Source of the DNA: Bacteroides ndongoniae
Lineage (GTDB): Bacteria > Bacteroidota > Bacteroidia > Bacteroidales > Bacteroidaceae
DNA length: 64,000 bases
NCBI RefSeq assembly: GCF_900108345.1
Contig: NZ_FNVV01000014.1
Location: 992,001 to 1,056,000, forward strand
Direction of reading: 5' to 3'
Position 1 is the first letter of the stretch; every line of letters begins with the position of its first letter. The notes under the pieces are model-generated. The model was given only the letters and a program-made list of their open reading frames with translations, did not search any database and was not told the origin of the DNA. Below are positions 15,036-23,507 of this stretch, one piece after another. Both the position numbers and the translations under genes were made by a program.

Positions 15036-16700
15036 TTATTCCTTAATGTTAGGTTCTTCCAAGCCAAGGCCCTTCTTACGGTCGACTACCTTCAATACAA
15101 AACCAAGAATCAATGCGGCAACACCCAGACAGGCAAGCATTACAAGCGGCGCTGTATAATCATAAGAGACAGCTGCTTCTTCCGGTGTAATGACTCCATT
15201 CTGCAAATCGGCCACAAGCTGCGGATTGGTACGGTCGAGAACCTTTCCTATCAGAAGCGGGAAAAGCCACAAACCGATATTCTGAATCCAGAAGATAAGC
15301 GCATAGGCACTACCAATGATTTTAGCATCGACCAACTTAGGCACACTAGGCCACAAAGAAGCAGGAACCAACGAGAAACTTGCTCCGAGTACAAGAATGG
15401 TAAGATAAGCAATAATCACACCACCAATCGCATTATCCTTGAATTGCGGCAATACAAAAGCGAAAGTCAAATGACAGAAGATCAGCAGAATAGAACCAAC
15501 CACAAGCATGGTTGCTGCTTTTCCTTTATGATCGACATAATTGCCCAATATAGGTGTAATACCTACTGCCAGCAACGGGAATACAGCAAAAACAGTCTCG
15601 GCGCTTTGACGCATATAACCCATATAACAGAAAGCAACCAATGCCACTGCTGCAACAACCAGTAATCCGTATTTCATACTGACACGCTTGGAGAAATTGC
15701 TGGCAAAAGCGGCAGCAGCCACAACCAGCATGATACAGTATTGAATTATGGTCACCGTATTAGTTGCCCAGAACGAATCGGCTGGCACATCAGTAAATAT
15801 CAGGTTACATTGCAACATATTTACAGCATACTTCTGGAACGGGAAAATGGCAGAGTAATAAAGCACGCACAGCAATGCAACCAACCAGAATCCACCGCTT
15901 GTAAGAATCTTCTTCAAATCGGAAATCTTAAAGGGATCATCTTTTTCTTCTGCCTCGCCAGTCTGTGCGTCAAGCTTCTTATCCATAAAGAAATAAACGA
16001 TAAACATGATCAAGGCTATCATCAGCAGTACTACACCGAATGCTACAGAACGGGAAACGTCAATTACACCTCCCAACTTGGCAAATACCGGAGAGAAGAT
16101 CATACAGGTTGCCACACCTAAACGTGCAAGTGCCATTTCCGAACCCATAGCCAATGCCAGCTCGCGGCCTTTAAACCATTTAATCAATCCTCTGGAAACT
16201 GTAATACCCGCCATCTCAACACCACAGCCGAAGATCATAAAACCAATGGCTGCAAACTTGGCTGAGGCAGGCATACCTCTATAAAAAGGAGAAATGCCCA
16301 ATTCATCAAAAACCGGGATATAATTCAGATTATTATTAAACCAGTTCTCAAGTCCGCTGCCTTGAAAACTTTCGGTAACGGCATACCAATTGATAATAGC
16401 ACCTATTAGCATCACTGTTCCTGAAAGAAGGGCTGTAAAACGTACTCCCATCTTATCCAGAATGATACCGGCAAAAATCAGAAAGAATACAAAAACATTC
16501 AAAAACGTTTCAGAACCCTGCATCGTACCAAAAGCTGTAGAATCCCAGCCTCGTGTAGATTGCATCAAATCTTTAATAGGTGAAAGAATGTCCATAAAGA
16601 TGTATGAACAGAACATGGCAAAAGCCAAGAAAAGCAGTACCATCCAGCGCATAGCCGCTGAATCGCGCAACGTCTGGAGATTTTTTTCAGATGTCATCAT
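15036..16700 (-). CDS. Major facilitator superfamily transporter
   Basis: A protein of 554 residues when started at 16700; the frame extends to an ATG at 16739 but the added residues look non-coding. Twelve or so membrane helices are visible. An Asp-Lys-Met-Gly-Val-Arg segment in the loop after helix 2 is a form of the MFS motif A, and a long charged cytoplasmic loop (Lys-Lys-Leu-Asp-Ala-Gln-Thr region, about 245-275) separates the two halves. An inserted hydrophilic segment (about 118-150) between early helices is unusual. The substrate cannot be told. It forms a two-gene unit with the PqqD-like protein 5 bp downstream. Confidence 0.82.
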   Translation of the reverse strand: MMTSEKNLQTLRDSAAMRWMVLLFLAFAMFCSYIFMDILSPIKDLMQSTRGWDSTAFGTMQGSETFLNVFVFFLIFAGIILDKMGVRFTALLSGTVMLIGAIINWYAVTESFQGSGLENWFNNNLNYIPVFDELGISPFYRGMPASAKFAAIGFMIFGCGVEMAGITVSRGLIKWFKGRELALAMGSEMALARLGVATCMIFSPVFAKLGGVIDVSRSVAFGVVLLMIALIMFIVYFFMDKKLDAQTGEAEEKDDPFKISDLKKILTSGGFWLVALLCVLYYSAIFPFQKYAVNMLQCNLIFTDVPADSFWATNTVTIIQYCIMLVVAAAAFASNFSKRVSMKYGLLVVAAVALVAFCYMGYMRQSAETVFAVFPLLAVGITPILGNYVDHKGKAATMLVVGSILLIFCHLTFAFVLPQFKDNAIGGVIIAYLTILVLGASFSLVPASLWPSVPKLVDAKIIGSAYALIFWIQNIGLWLFPLLIGKVLDRTNPQLVADLQNGVITPEEAAVSYDYTAPLVMLACLGVAALILGFVLKVVDRKKGLGLEEPNIKE

Positions 16701-16828
16701 TTCAATTAGTATGTTATTAGTTAATTTATTAAGCAACAAAAATAATGAAAATATGCTAGTCTTTCCAGCTATTATGCTAAAAAAGAATACCGATAATCAG
16801 ACTTTATTAAACATACAGATATAAAAAA

Positions 16829-16884
16829 CACGGATTACATGAAAATAGGGAGTAAATTACCCCTTCAAATTCATGTAATCCGTG
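16829..16884 (-). terminator. Intrinsic terminator after secG
   Basis: CACGGATTACATGAA (16829-16843) and its exact reverse complement at 16870-16884 form a 15-bp stem. Read on the - strand it is followed by TTTTTT (16823-16828), so it ends the DUF4837-pdxA-lptE-secG operon. Confidence 0.8.
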
Positions 16885-16929
16885 CCTAAATTATCTCAAA
16901 TCACGCATGACGGCCATGCCGTTCTGTCC

Positions 16930-17307
16930 TTAATTGGCTGCTGAATCAGAAGCAGCAGGAGCAGGTGTAGCAGCAGCAGGAGCTTCAGTCTGCGGTGCTG
17001 TTGTACCTACGGGCATATTATACGGATTTGTCTTCTCTTCTTGCTGTGCTTGTTCCAATATCACATCACCACTCTTGCTGGAAGCAGAAGGAACAGTATA
17101 AGCAGCAACAACACTGAATATAACCATAGCCGCAGCTAATGTCCATGTTGCTTTTTCCAGGAAATCGGTAGTTTTGCGTACACCCATAATCGCATTGGAT
17201 GAAGAAAAGCCTGATGCCAGACCTCCACCCTTTGAATTCTGGATTAAAACAATGAAACACATCAATACTGATGCAATCAGCATTAAGATAATTAATAATG
17301 AATACAT
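16930..17307 (-). CDS. secG: Preprotein translocase subunit SecG
   Basis: A 125-residue protein with two membrane helices (about 2-22 and 53-75) joined by a loop holding Gln-Asn-Ser-Lys-Gly-Gly-Gly-Leu-Ala-Ser-Gly-Phe, the signature of SecG. It supports SecYE/SecA-driven export. The C-terminus (about 76-125) is extended with an Ala/Pro/Thr-rich low-complexity tail not found in E. coli SecG. It is the last gene of the operon, 4 bp after the TPR gene, and is followed by a strong terminator. SecA is encoded elsewhere in the window at 40574-43942. Confidence 0.92.
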   Translation of the reverse strand: MYSLLIILMLIASVLMCFIVLIQNSKGGGLASGFSSSNAIMGVRKTTDFLEKATWTLAAAMVIFSVVAAYTVPSASSKSGDVILEQAQQEEKTNPYNMPVGTTAPQTEAPAAATPAPAASDSAAN

Positions 17308-17311
17308 TTTG

Positions 17312-18262
17312 TTATTTTGATTTAGCGTTAATAATCAATTTCTCCAAAAATCTGATTTGGTCTGCAAAGTAAGCATTTTTTTTTGGATAATTCAAACTTA
17401 ATTTTTTAATAATTTCAAGAGCTTTATCATATCGGTGCTGTTTGATGTATATTTTTGCCAAAGTTTCGGTAAAACAGCTGTCATCCAACTCTTCTTTGCC
17501 GTAAATATCATCCAAATTCTCCTCATCCGGCTCTTCATTATCCAAATCATCACCGGCTGCCTGATCAGCTGTCTCGGAAGACTCATCTACACCGATTATT
17601 TGACAAGTGCCTTCTATAGGTTGCTCTGCTGTAGCCTCCAGCATCGATGATTGAGACGAACTACATTCCTCAACACTTTCCGCTGCATCATCCGGCTGTT
17701 CAGGCATTGCATCCAATTTTGTATCTGTAGCAGACGGAACTGCTTCTTCCACAGTTTCCTTCTCGTCTCTCTTCAAGAAATCATCAATGAGATTCTGCCC
17801 CCTCAGCTTAGGCACTTCCTCTTGCGGGCTTTCTTCATTCAATCCATTGTCTTCACTCAGCAGATAGGCTGTATAATCCATCGAATAGTCCAATTCCATC
17901 GGTTGAGTCTGCTCCTCCGGCATAGTTGCCAAAAAAGTATCAATCAGGAAAAGAGTACGATCGACGCTAGGCTCTTCTTTCAATTCAGTATCTATCCTAT
18001 TGGACAGTTTCTGAGCCTGCAACTTATAACGATCACCTTCTATCAGGTAGAACAAGACACGACGATCGGCAACATAAAGTACTGCCTTCCGCAACTCTGA
18101 ACCAAAAGCTGTATCGTGCAACAAATACAAATTCTTCAGGTACAACAAACGAAGTGACTGGAAATAAGGATAACGGGCTACCATCGTACGAAGCTCGTAC
18201 AAAGTATCCCTGTTCAGCATCTCCGGATGCTCAATCCACTGTTGCAAATGTACAGATGTCAT
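17312..18262 (-). CDS. Tetratricopeptide-like cytoplasmic protein of unknown function
   Basis: A 316-residue protein without a signal peptide. The N-terminal third is helical with a Tyr-Pro-Tyr-Phe-Gln-Ser-Leu-Arg-Leu-Leu-Tyr-Leu motif. A long acidic, low-complexity middle (about 140-255, rich in Glu, Asp, Ser, Gln) follows. The C-terminus has one TPR-like unit (Ala-Lys-Ile-Tyr-Ile-Lys-Gln-His-Arg-Tyr-Asp-Lys-Ala). It is encoded between lptE (9 bp gap) and secG (4 bp gap), which suggests a role in envelope biogenesis, possibly as an adaptor. No enzyme motif is seen. Confidence 0.7.
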   Translation of the reverse strand: MTSVHLQQWIEHPEMLNRDTLYELRTMVARYPYFQSLRLLYLKNLYLLHDTAFGSELRKAVLYVADRRVLFYLIEGDRYKLQAQKLSNRIDTELKEEPSVDRTLFLIDTFLATMPEEQTQPMELDYSMDYTAYLLSEDNGLNEESPQEEVPKLRGQNLIDDFLKRDEKETVEEAVPSATDTKLDAMPEQPDDAAESVEECSSSQSSMLEATAEQPIEGTCQIIGVDESSETADQAAGDDLDNEEPDEENLDDIYGKEELDDSCFTETLAKIYIKQHRYDKALEIIKKLSLNYPKKNAYFADQIRFLEKLIINAKSK

Positions 18263-18271
18263 TTCCCTATA

Positions 18272-18799
18272 TTACCAGTTAGCTACTGTTGAATTAAATA
18301 TTTGCTCTGCAATATCTTTAACCATCACGGTAATCAGTCCGTCCTGTACCGAGGTCAGCAATTGCGATGAGTCGTACGTCTGGAAAGCAGAGAATTGCTG
18401 GTCGGTAAAGTCTTCTTCGTGATTGGTATTATTGACATACGACACTTTCACCGTCAAAGTCAGTTTTACTTTCGAAGAATAACCACTGGCATCTACAGCT
18501 TCATTATACTGATTATATCCTATAATTTCACCGCTAATCTCCAAATCTCCTCCCGAATCAACCAAACGAAGACTTGTCTGCTGAATGAACATGTCTTTCA
18601 GCTTCTGATTGAATTCGATCGCCAAAGGTGCATAAACATAATCGGCATGATTCTCAAAATCAGCAATCGAAATTGTCTTAACTTTCGTATAATCTATTGA
18701 ACTAATCGGAGCAAGACCTATCTTTATGCTACAAGAATACAGCACAATGCCCGATATTGCCAATAAAAGTATTAATGATATCTTTCTAATCCAACCCAT
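18272..18799 (-). CDS. lptE: LPS-assembly lipoprotein LptE
   Basis: A 175-residue lipoprotein: hydrophobic core, then Val-Leu-Tyr-Ser-Cys at about 19-23, followed by Ser-Ile-Lys-Ile-Gly. The mature part matches the Bacteroidota LptE family (Thr-Ile-Ser-Ile-Ala-Asp-Phe, Gly-Glu-Ile-Ile-Gly-Tyr, and a Lys-Leu-Thr-Leu-Thr-Val strand). LptE plugs the LptD barrel and helps insert LPS or LOS into the outer leaflet. Its start overlaps the 3' end of the sigma54 activator gene by 14 bp, so translation is coupled. LptC is encoded in a different operon at 27033-27668; LptD is not in this window. Confidence 0.85.
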   Translation of the reverse strand: MGWIRKISLILLLAISGIVLYSCSIKIGLAPISSIDYTKVKTISIADFENHADYVYAPLAIEFNQKLKDMFIQQTSLRLVDSGGDLEISGEIIGYNQYNEAVDASGYSSKVKLTLTVKVSYVNNTNHEEDFTDQQFSAFQTYDSSQLLTSVQDGLITVMVKDIAEQIFNSTVANW

Positions 18800-20030
18800 A
18801 TTCTTTAATCTTTCTGTATAAAGTCCGTTCGGAAATGTTCAGATCATGTGCCGCCGCTTTGCGTTTGCCATGATGCTTTTCAAGTGCTTTCCGTATCATT
18901 TCTTTTTCTACATCATCCAGTGACAACGATTCTTCCACATACTCTTCCGTATCCTGAATATCATCATCGACAGGCGTAACTGCCTTAATCGGAGAATGAA
19001 TAATAGCAGGTACTGAGGGTTGTGCCGGAGTCACAATAGAAGCCTCGGAGGATAAATAAGGTGAAGGAGATGCAGACGAAATTCCCGCAGCACGTTCAGT
19101 CATAATCTCATGCACCAGTTTCTTTAACTCCGTAACATCCTGACGCATATCAAAAAGGACCTGATAAAGTATCTCACGTTCACTCTCAAAACTCTTGTGT
19201 TCCTTTGCTCCGAACAAAGCAGGAAGTTTCTGCACATTACTTTGCAACGGCAGATATCCCTTCAAAATAGAAGCATCTATTTCACGGTTAGTTTCAATAA
19301 TTGAGATCTGCTCTGTAATATTCTTCAACTGACGGACATTACCTGGCCACGAATAAGACATTAATTCACGTTTGGCATCTTCCGTCAACTGAATGGCAGG
19401 CATCCTGTATTTATCCGCAAAATCGGTCGCAAACTTTCGGAACAGCAGAACCACATCTTCACCTCTCTCTCGCAAAGGAGGAATCTGTATAGGAACTGTA
19501 TTCAAACGATAATACAGATCCTCACGAAAACGGCCGTCCGCAATAGCCTGAGTCAAATTTACGTTTGTAGCAGCAACAATACGCACATCCGTCTTTTCTA
19601 CTTTCGACGAACCTACCTTGATAAATTCTCCCGTTTCAAGTACTCGAAGCAAACGGGCCTGAGTAGGCAAAGGCAACTCTCCTACTTCATCCAGAAAGAT
19701 AGTACCACCATTTGCTTCTCCAAAATATCCTTTTCGCTCGCCGATAGCTCCTGTAAAGGCTCCTTTTTCATGGCCGAAAAGCTCCGAATCGATAGTACCT
19801 TCCGGAATAGCTCCACAGTTCACTGCAATGTATTGCCCGTGTTTACGTCGGCTATACTGATGGATGATTTGGGGAAAACTTTCCTTACCTACACCGCTTT
19901 CCCCAGTTATCAAGACAGACAAGTCAGTAGGTGCCACCTGAATCGCTATATCAATGGCGCGCGTCAATCCATCATTGTTACCAATGATGCCAAAACGCAA
20001 CTTCACTTGCTGTATTTCTGCTTTCGTCAT
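18786..20030 (-). CDS. Sigma-54-dependent activator without receiver domain
   Basis: A 414-residue protein made of an AAA+ domain that begins almost at the N-terminus, a linker with Pro/Ser/Ala-rich low complexity (about 290-350), and a C-terminal Fis-type helix-turn-helix (about 370-412, Arg-Thr-Leu-Tyr-Arg-Lys). Walker A is Gly43-Glu-Ser-Gly-Val-Gly-Lys-Glu50; the sigma-54 contact loop Gly-Ala-Phe-Thr-Gly-Ala is at 90-95; Walker B is Ile-Phe-Leu-Asp-Glu-Val. With no receiver, GAF or PAS domain it should be constitutively competent unless a partner restrains it. It is 2 bp after pdxA and overlaps lptE, an odd place for a specific activator. Its targets are unknown. Confidence 0.9.
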   Translation of the reverse strand: MTKAEIQQVKLRFGIIGNNDGLTRAIDIAIQVAPTDLSVLITGESGVGKESFPQIIHQYSRRKHGQYIAVNCGAIPEGTIDSELFGHEKGAFTGAIGERKGYFGEANGGTIFLDEVGELPLPTQARLLRVLETGEFIKVGSSKVEKTDVRIVAATNVNLTQAIADGRFREDLYYRLNTVPIQIPPLRERGEDVVLLFRKFATDFADKYRMPAIQLTEDAKRELMSYSWPGNVRQLKNITEQISIIETNREIDASILKGYLPLQSNVQKLPALFGAKEHKSFESEREILYQVLFDMRQDVTELKKLVHEIMTERAAGISSASPSPYLSSEASIVTPAQPSVPAIIHSPIKAVTPVDDDIQDTEEYVEESLSLDDVEKEMIRKALEKHHGKRKAAAHDLNISERTLYRKIKEYGLD

Positions 20031-20032
20031 AT

Positions 20033-21130
20033 TTATAATTCCTCTTCTATACTGTCAAGCTTCAACTTGTCACTATCATCACGTTTCTCGTAATATTGCT
20101 TTCGCAGTGGATTTGCACGCATATTCTTTTCATGCAAACGGTTACGGAACACATCAATCGCTACATAAACAGCCTGGCGGAACGAATCTTCCGAAGCTAC
20201 ACCCTTTCCTGCAATATCATAAGCAGTGCCATGCGCCGGCGAAGTACGAACGACAGGCAAACCAGCCGTATAGTTCACTCCTTCATCCATTGCCAGTGCT
20301 TTAAATGGTGCCAAACCCTGATCGTGATACATGGCCAATACTCCATCGAAATGGGAAAGATTGCCCGAACCCATAAATCCGTCAGCAGGATAAGGTCCGA
20401 AACAAAGTACCCCCTTGGCAGCCATCTCCTGAATAGCAGGGATTATAATTTCCTGTTCCTCCATTCCCAATAATCCACCATCACCGGCATGAGGATTCAA
20501 AGCTAATACTGCGATACGTGGTGCTCCTATACCAAAATCCTGTTTTAAAGACCGATTGAAAATCTCCAATTTTTCTTCTATCAATTCCTTGGTAATGGTC
20601 GAAGCAACCTGAGCAATGGGAATATGTCCAGTAACCAATGCTACACGAAAATCACCTTTCATCAGAATCATAAGAGCCTTTTCACCATCGCCCAACCGTT
20701 CCTCAATGTATTCGGTATGGCCGGGAAAAGAGAACTCCTCAGACTGAATGGTGTGCTTGTTTATAGGTGCAGTCACAATAGCATCGATCAAACCTTCCCG
20801 ATACTCTTCTATAGCTTTCTCCAAAGCACTTAAAGCAGCTTTCCCTGCTTCGGGATCAGCCTTCGAGAACTCTACCTTTACTTCATCATCAGTACAATTA
20901 ACCACACTCAGCTTATCTGGCATAGCCTCTGAAGCCGAATTCACAATACTAAAATTAGTAGAGAGGTCTAAAGACTTCCGATGATAGGCTGCAACCTTAG
21001 GAGAACCATATATAATCGGTGTACACAATTCCAACATCATGGGATCTTCAAAAGTCTTCAGAATCACTTCATATCCCACTCCATTAATGTCACCTTGTGT
21101 TATGCCAATTCTTATTTTGTTATCTTCCAT
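20033..21130 (-). CDS. pdxA: 4-hydroxythreonine-4-phosphate dehydrogenase
   Basis: A 365-residue metal-dependent dehydrogenase that oxidises 4-phosphohydroxy-L-threonine in the DXP-dependent route to pyridoxal 5'-phosphate. Family marks are Gly-Ile-Thr-Gln-Gly-Asp-Ile-Asn-Gly at the start, the Phe-Pro-Gly-His-Thr-Glu segment, the Asn-Pro-His-Ala-Gly-Asp-Gly-Gly motif with the metal His, and Tyr-His-Asp-Gln-Gly and Pro-Val-Val-Arg-Thr-Ser-Pro-Ala-His-Gly-Thr-Ala near the C-terminus. It is about 30 residues longer than E. coli PdxA at the C-terminus. It lies 2 bp after DUF4837 and 2 bp before the sigma54 activator. Confidence 0.95.
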   Translation of the reverse strand: MEDNKIRIGITQGDINGVGYEVILKTFEDPMMLELCTPIIYGSPKVAAYHRKSLDLSTNFSIVNSASEAMPDKLSVVNCTDDEVKVEFSKADPEAGKAALSALEKAIEEYREGLIDAIVTAPINKHTIQSEEFSFPGHTEYIEERLGDGEKALMILMKGDFRVALVTGHIPIAQVASTITKELIEEKLEIFNRSLKQDFGIGAPRIAVLALNPHAGDGGLLGMEEQEIIIPAIQEMAAKGVLCFGPYPADGFMGSGNLSHFDGVLAMYHDQGLAPFKALAMDEGVNYTAGLPVVRTSPAHGTAYDIAGKGVASEDSFRQAVYVAIDVFRNRLHEKNMRANPLRKQYYEKRDDSDKLKLDSIEEEL

Positions 21131-21132
21131 TC

Positions 21133-22200
21133 TTATTTTTTATTAGTAGTTGAATCATTACTTATCACAATAGCCGGTATTGTTACTTCTACCTGTCGGC
21201 TATTTGGTAACTTCAAAGTATAAAGAGAAGCTTCCATCTGACGTACAAGATTCCGTTTCATCTTATCAGGAGAGTAAACAAATATCTCTGAAACAACAAT
21301 TTGTTGGTTAGCTCTGTCCAAACGAACGTGAGACACAAACGGGCCACCCATAAAATCGCCCTTAATACGCCACAGCCCACGAACTTCCAGCGCATACTCG
21401 CCTTGCACACTAATAGGACGTACATCAGTCATCAACGAATCAGTCATCATATACATTCCTTCGCGTGCTCCTGGAATATTGATTTTCATCACAGAATCAC
21501 GTTTGTGAACAAAATATTCTTTTGTGAAAGTATTCTTATCGGTATATGGATAAGTATAAATAACAAAATTCTGATCGCCAGTTGCAGCATTAGTTCCTGC
21601 CCAGAAAAAGTTCTCGCCTTGTTTCGTTGCTGTCAACTCGCCAGGTACCCATACATCACAATCAAACATACTCTTTACTTTCGTTGTGACATAATCACTA
21701 TGATTGGTTTCCAAAGCAAAAATTTGCCGGTTCATCTCTGCATGAGTAAAATAGTCTATAATGACTTGTTTGTTTTTTGTAACAAACTCACCAAATGTCT
21801 TTTCATCAGGAGCCTGAATTGTCAAGATAGACTGCGGTGCAGCATAGACATTCTGAGCAGACTTTAACTTAGGCTGTGTATAGAGGTCTTTGTTCACCTC
21901 TACTACGATAATGTTACGGATAATTTTTAAGGTAGCGTCATAATTCGACGGATCAGTATACATAATGCGGAAAGAGCGTTCTGATTGAGGCAATCCCGGT
22001 ACATCAGAGTCGAGTACGTCAAACAAAGCTCTACCAGCCGGCCGCTCCCACATATCCAAATCTATTACAACAAGAACTTCATATGCACGCCCACTTGAGG
22101 TCGGGGTAAACATACTCTTCTTTTTACCATTACCACATGCCACAAACAAAACAGACATAAGGAACATGCTCAAATAAACCAAGTGCCTTTTCATAATCAC
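21133..22200 (-). CDS. DUF4837 lipoprotein
   Basis: A 355-residue protein with a lipoprotein signal (Leu-Phe-Val-Ala-Cys at about 18-22, then Gly-Asn-Gly-Lys-Lys-Lys). The start may be the second Met, two codons in. The mature part contains Val-Val-Ile-Asp, Arg-Pro-Ala-Gly-Arg-Ala-Leu-Phe-Asp, and a C-terminal Gly-Leu-Trp-Arg-Ile-Lys-Gly-Asp-Phe-Met-Gly-Gly-Pro-Phe segment. These fit DUF4837, a Bacteroidota family of unknown function. It is the first gene of the operon running to secG, with a -7 box at 22250-22257. Confidence 0.78.
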   Translation of the reverse strand: MIMKRHLVYLSMFLMSVLFVACGNGKKKSMFTPTSSGRAYEVLVVIDLDMWERPAGRALFDVLDSDVPGLPQSERSFRIMYTDPSNYDATLKIIRNIIVVEVNKDLYTQPKLKSAQNVYAAPQSILTIQAPDEKTFGEFVTKNKQVIIDYFTHAEMNRQIFALETNHSDYVTTKVKSMFDCDVWVPGELTATKQGENFFWAGTNAATGDQNFVIYTYPYTDKNTFTKEYFVHKRDSVMKINIPGAREGMYMMTDSLMTDVRPISVQGEYALEVRGLWRIKGDFMGGPFVSHVRLDRANQQIVVSEIFVYSPDKMKRNLVRQMEASLYTLKLPNSRQVEVTIPAIVISNDSTTNKK

Positions 22201-22249
22201 ATTATTTTAGTTTCTACAAAACTACGAAAAATCAGTAAATCCTTTCGGG

Positions 22250-22257
22250 CAAAGTTA
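22250..22257 (-). promoter_or_regulatory. -7 box (TAACTTTG) of the DUF4837-to-secG operon
   Basis: The - strand octamer TAACTTTG lies about 50 bp before the DUF4837 start and just after the rlmN stop, so this operon has its own promoter. Confidence 0.55.
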
Positions 22258-22262
22258 ATAAT

Positions 22263-23306
22263 TTATATTAATTCTTGTTTATTCTCCTCTTGCTTCGCCG
22301 TAGAGAGCATTCCACAGGCTGCAAATATATCCTCACCTCGTGAAGCACGTATTGTAGTAAACAATCCATGTGAAGTCAGATAATCCCGGAAAGTAACCAT
22401 AGTATCCATATCAGCTCCCTGCAAATCAACACCTGGAATTGCATGGAAACGAATCAAATTAATTCTGCAATCTACGCCACGCAATAGTTTCAAAAGTTCT
22501 TTGGCATAAGGCAGAGAGTCGTTGACTCCCTTAAACATGATATATTCAAAAGAAAGTCTCCGCTGTTTGCTGAAATCATAGTTGCGCAACAGATCAACTA
22601 TTTCAGTTATTGAGAAAGCCTTTTCAGCAGGCATCAAGTCACGGCGTTGCAGCGGTAACGGAGAATGAAGACTAACAGCCAAATGACAATCGGATTCCTC
22701 AATAAAACGTTGTAACCCCTTGCGGAGGCCTACAGTAGAGAGAGTCACTCTTTTCGGGCTCCAACCATATCCGTAATCAGAGGTCATTATTTCCAAAGCC
22801 TTCAATACCTCATTAAGATTATCCAAAGGCTCTCCCATCCCCATCATTACTACATTGGTCAGATTATCACGTTCCGGCAAAGAGTTTATCTGATTTATTA
22901 TCTGATTAGCCGTAAGGTTAGCAGTAAATCCTTGTTTTCCAGTCATACAAAACTTACAATTCATTTTGCAACCTACTTGTGAAGACACACACAACGTAGC
23001 ACGGTCATCATCAGGGATATAAACAGATTCAACAAAATGGTTTTCACCGACACGGAACAGATACTTTACAGTACCATCAACCGAACGCATCGCATCTATC
23101 GGTCCCTCAGCTCCAACCTCATACTGTTCTTTCAGCAGTTCTCTATGTTTTAACGACAAATTGGTCATTTCATCTATTGAAAAAACTTTTTTATCATACA
23201 GCCAAGAAGCTATTTGTTTGGCTGAAAAGCTTGGCATGCCAAGATTCTTTACAACAGACTGCAATTCAGAAAGAGTCAATCCCAAAAGGGGAAGTTTTTG
23301 TGCCAT
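22263..23306 (-). CDS. rlmN: Dual-specificity RNA methyltransferase RlmN
   Basis: A protein of 347 residues when started at 23306. The frame runs to 23384 but the promoter box at 23329-23336 lies inside that extension. This radical SAM enzyme methylates C2 of A2503 in 23S rRNA and A37 in some tRNAs. The radical SAM cluster is Cys-Lys-Met-Asn-Cys-Lys-Phe-Cys (CxxxCxxC). The Gly-Met-Gly-Glu-Pro motif and the C-terminal catalytic Cys in Ala-Ala-Cys-Gly-Met-Leu are also present. It looks complete. Confidence 0.94.
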   Translation of the reverse strand: MAQKLPLLGLTLSELQSVVKNLGMPSFSAKQIASWLYDKKVFSIDEMTNLSLKHRELLKEQYEVGAEGPIDAMRSVDGTVKYLFRVGENHFVESVYIPDDDRATLCVSSQVGCKMNCKFCMTGKQGFTANLTANQIINQINSLPERDNLTNVVMMGMGEPLDNLNEVLKALEIMTSDYGYGWSPKRVTLSTVGLRKGLQRFIEESDCHLAVSLHSPLPLQRRDLMPAEKAFSITEIVDLLRNYDFSKQRRLSFEYIMFKGVNDSLPYAKELLKLLRGVDCRINLIRFHAIPGVDLQGADMDTMVTFRDYLTSHGLFTTIRASRGEDIFAACGMLSTAKQEENKQELI

Positions 23307-23328
23307 ATTCTTATATTCTTTTATCTTG

Positions 23329-23336
23329 CAAAGGTA
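23329..23336 (-). promoter_or_regulatory. -7 box (TACCTTTG) of rlmN
   Basis: The - strand octamer TACCTTTG lies 23 bp before the rlmN ATG at 23306 and decides against the longer ORF start at 23384. Confidence 0.6.
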
Positions 23337-23424
23337 CAAATAAAGTAATATAAAGACAACGGTGGCAATAGAAACTTGCCCCACGTATCGAAAAACAACA
23401 GGACTATCAGAATATATACAAAAA

Positions 23425-23473
23425 ATCCGGGCTCAGATTTCAGACCCGATATTCTGAAACCTAAAGCCCGGAT
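23425..23473 (-). terminator. Intrinsic terminator after the PpiD-like gene
   Basis: ATCCGGGCT (23425-23433) pairs with AGCCCGGAT (23465-23473). On the - strand the stem is followed by a run of T (complement of the A run around 23420-23424). Confidence 0.7.
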
Positions 23474-23507
23474 GTATTTTTTAGAGTAAAACCTCTATTC
23501 TAACTTA

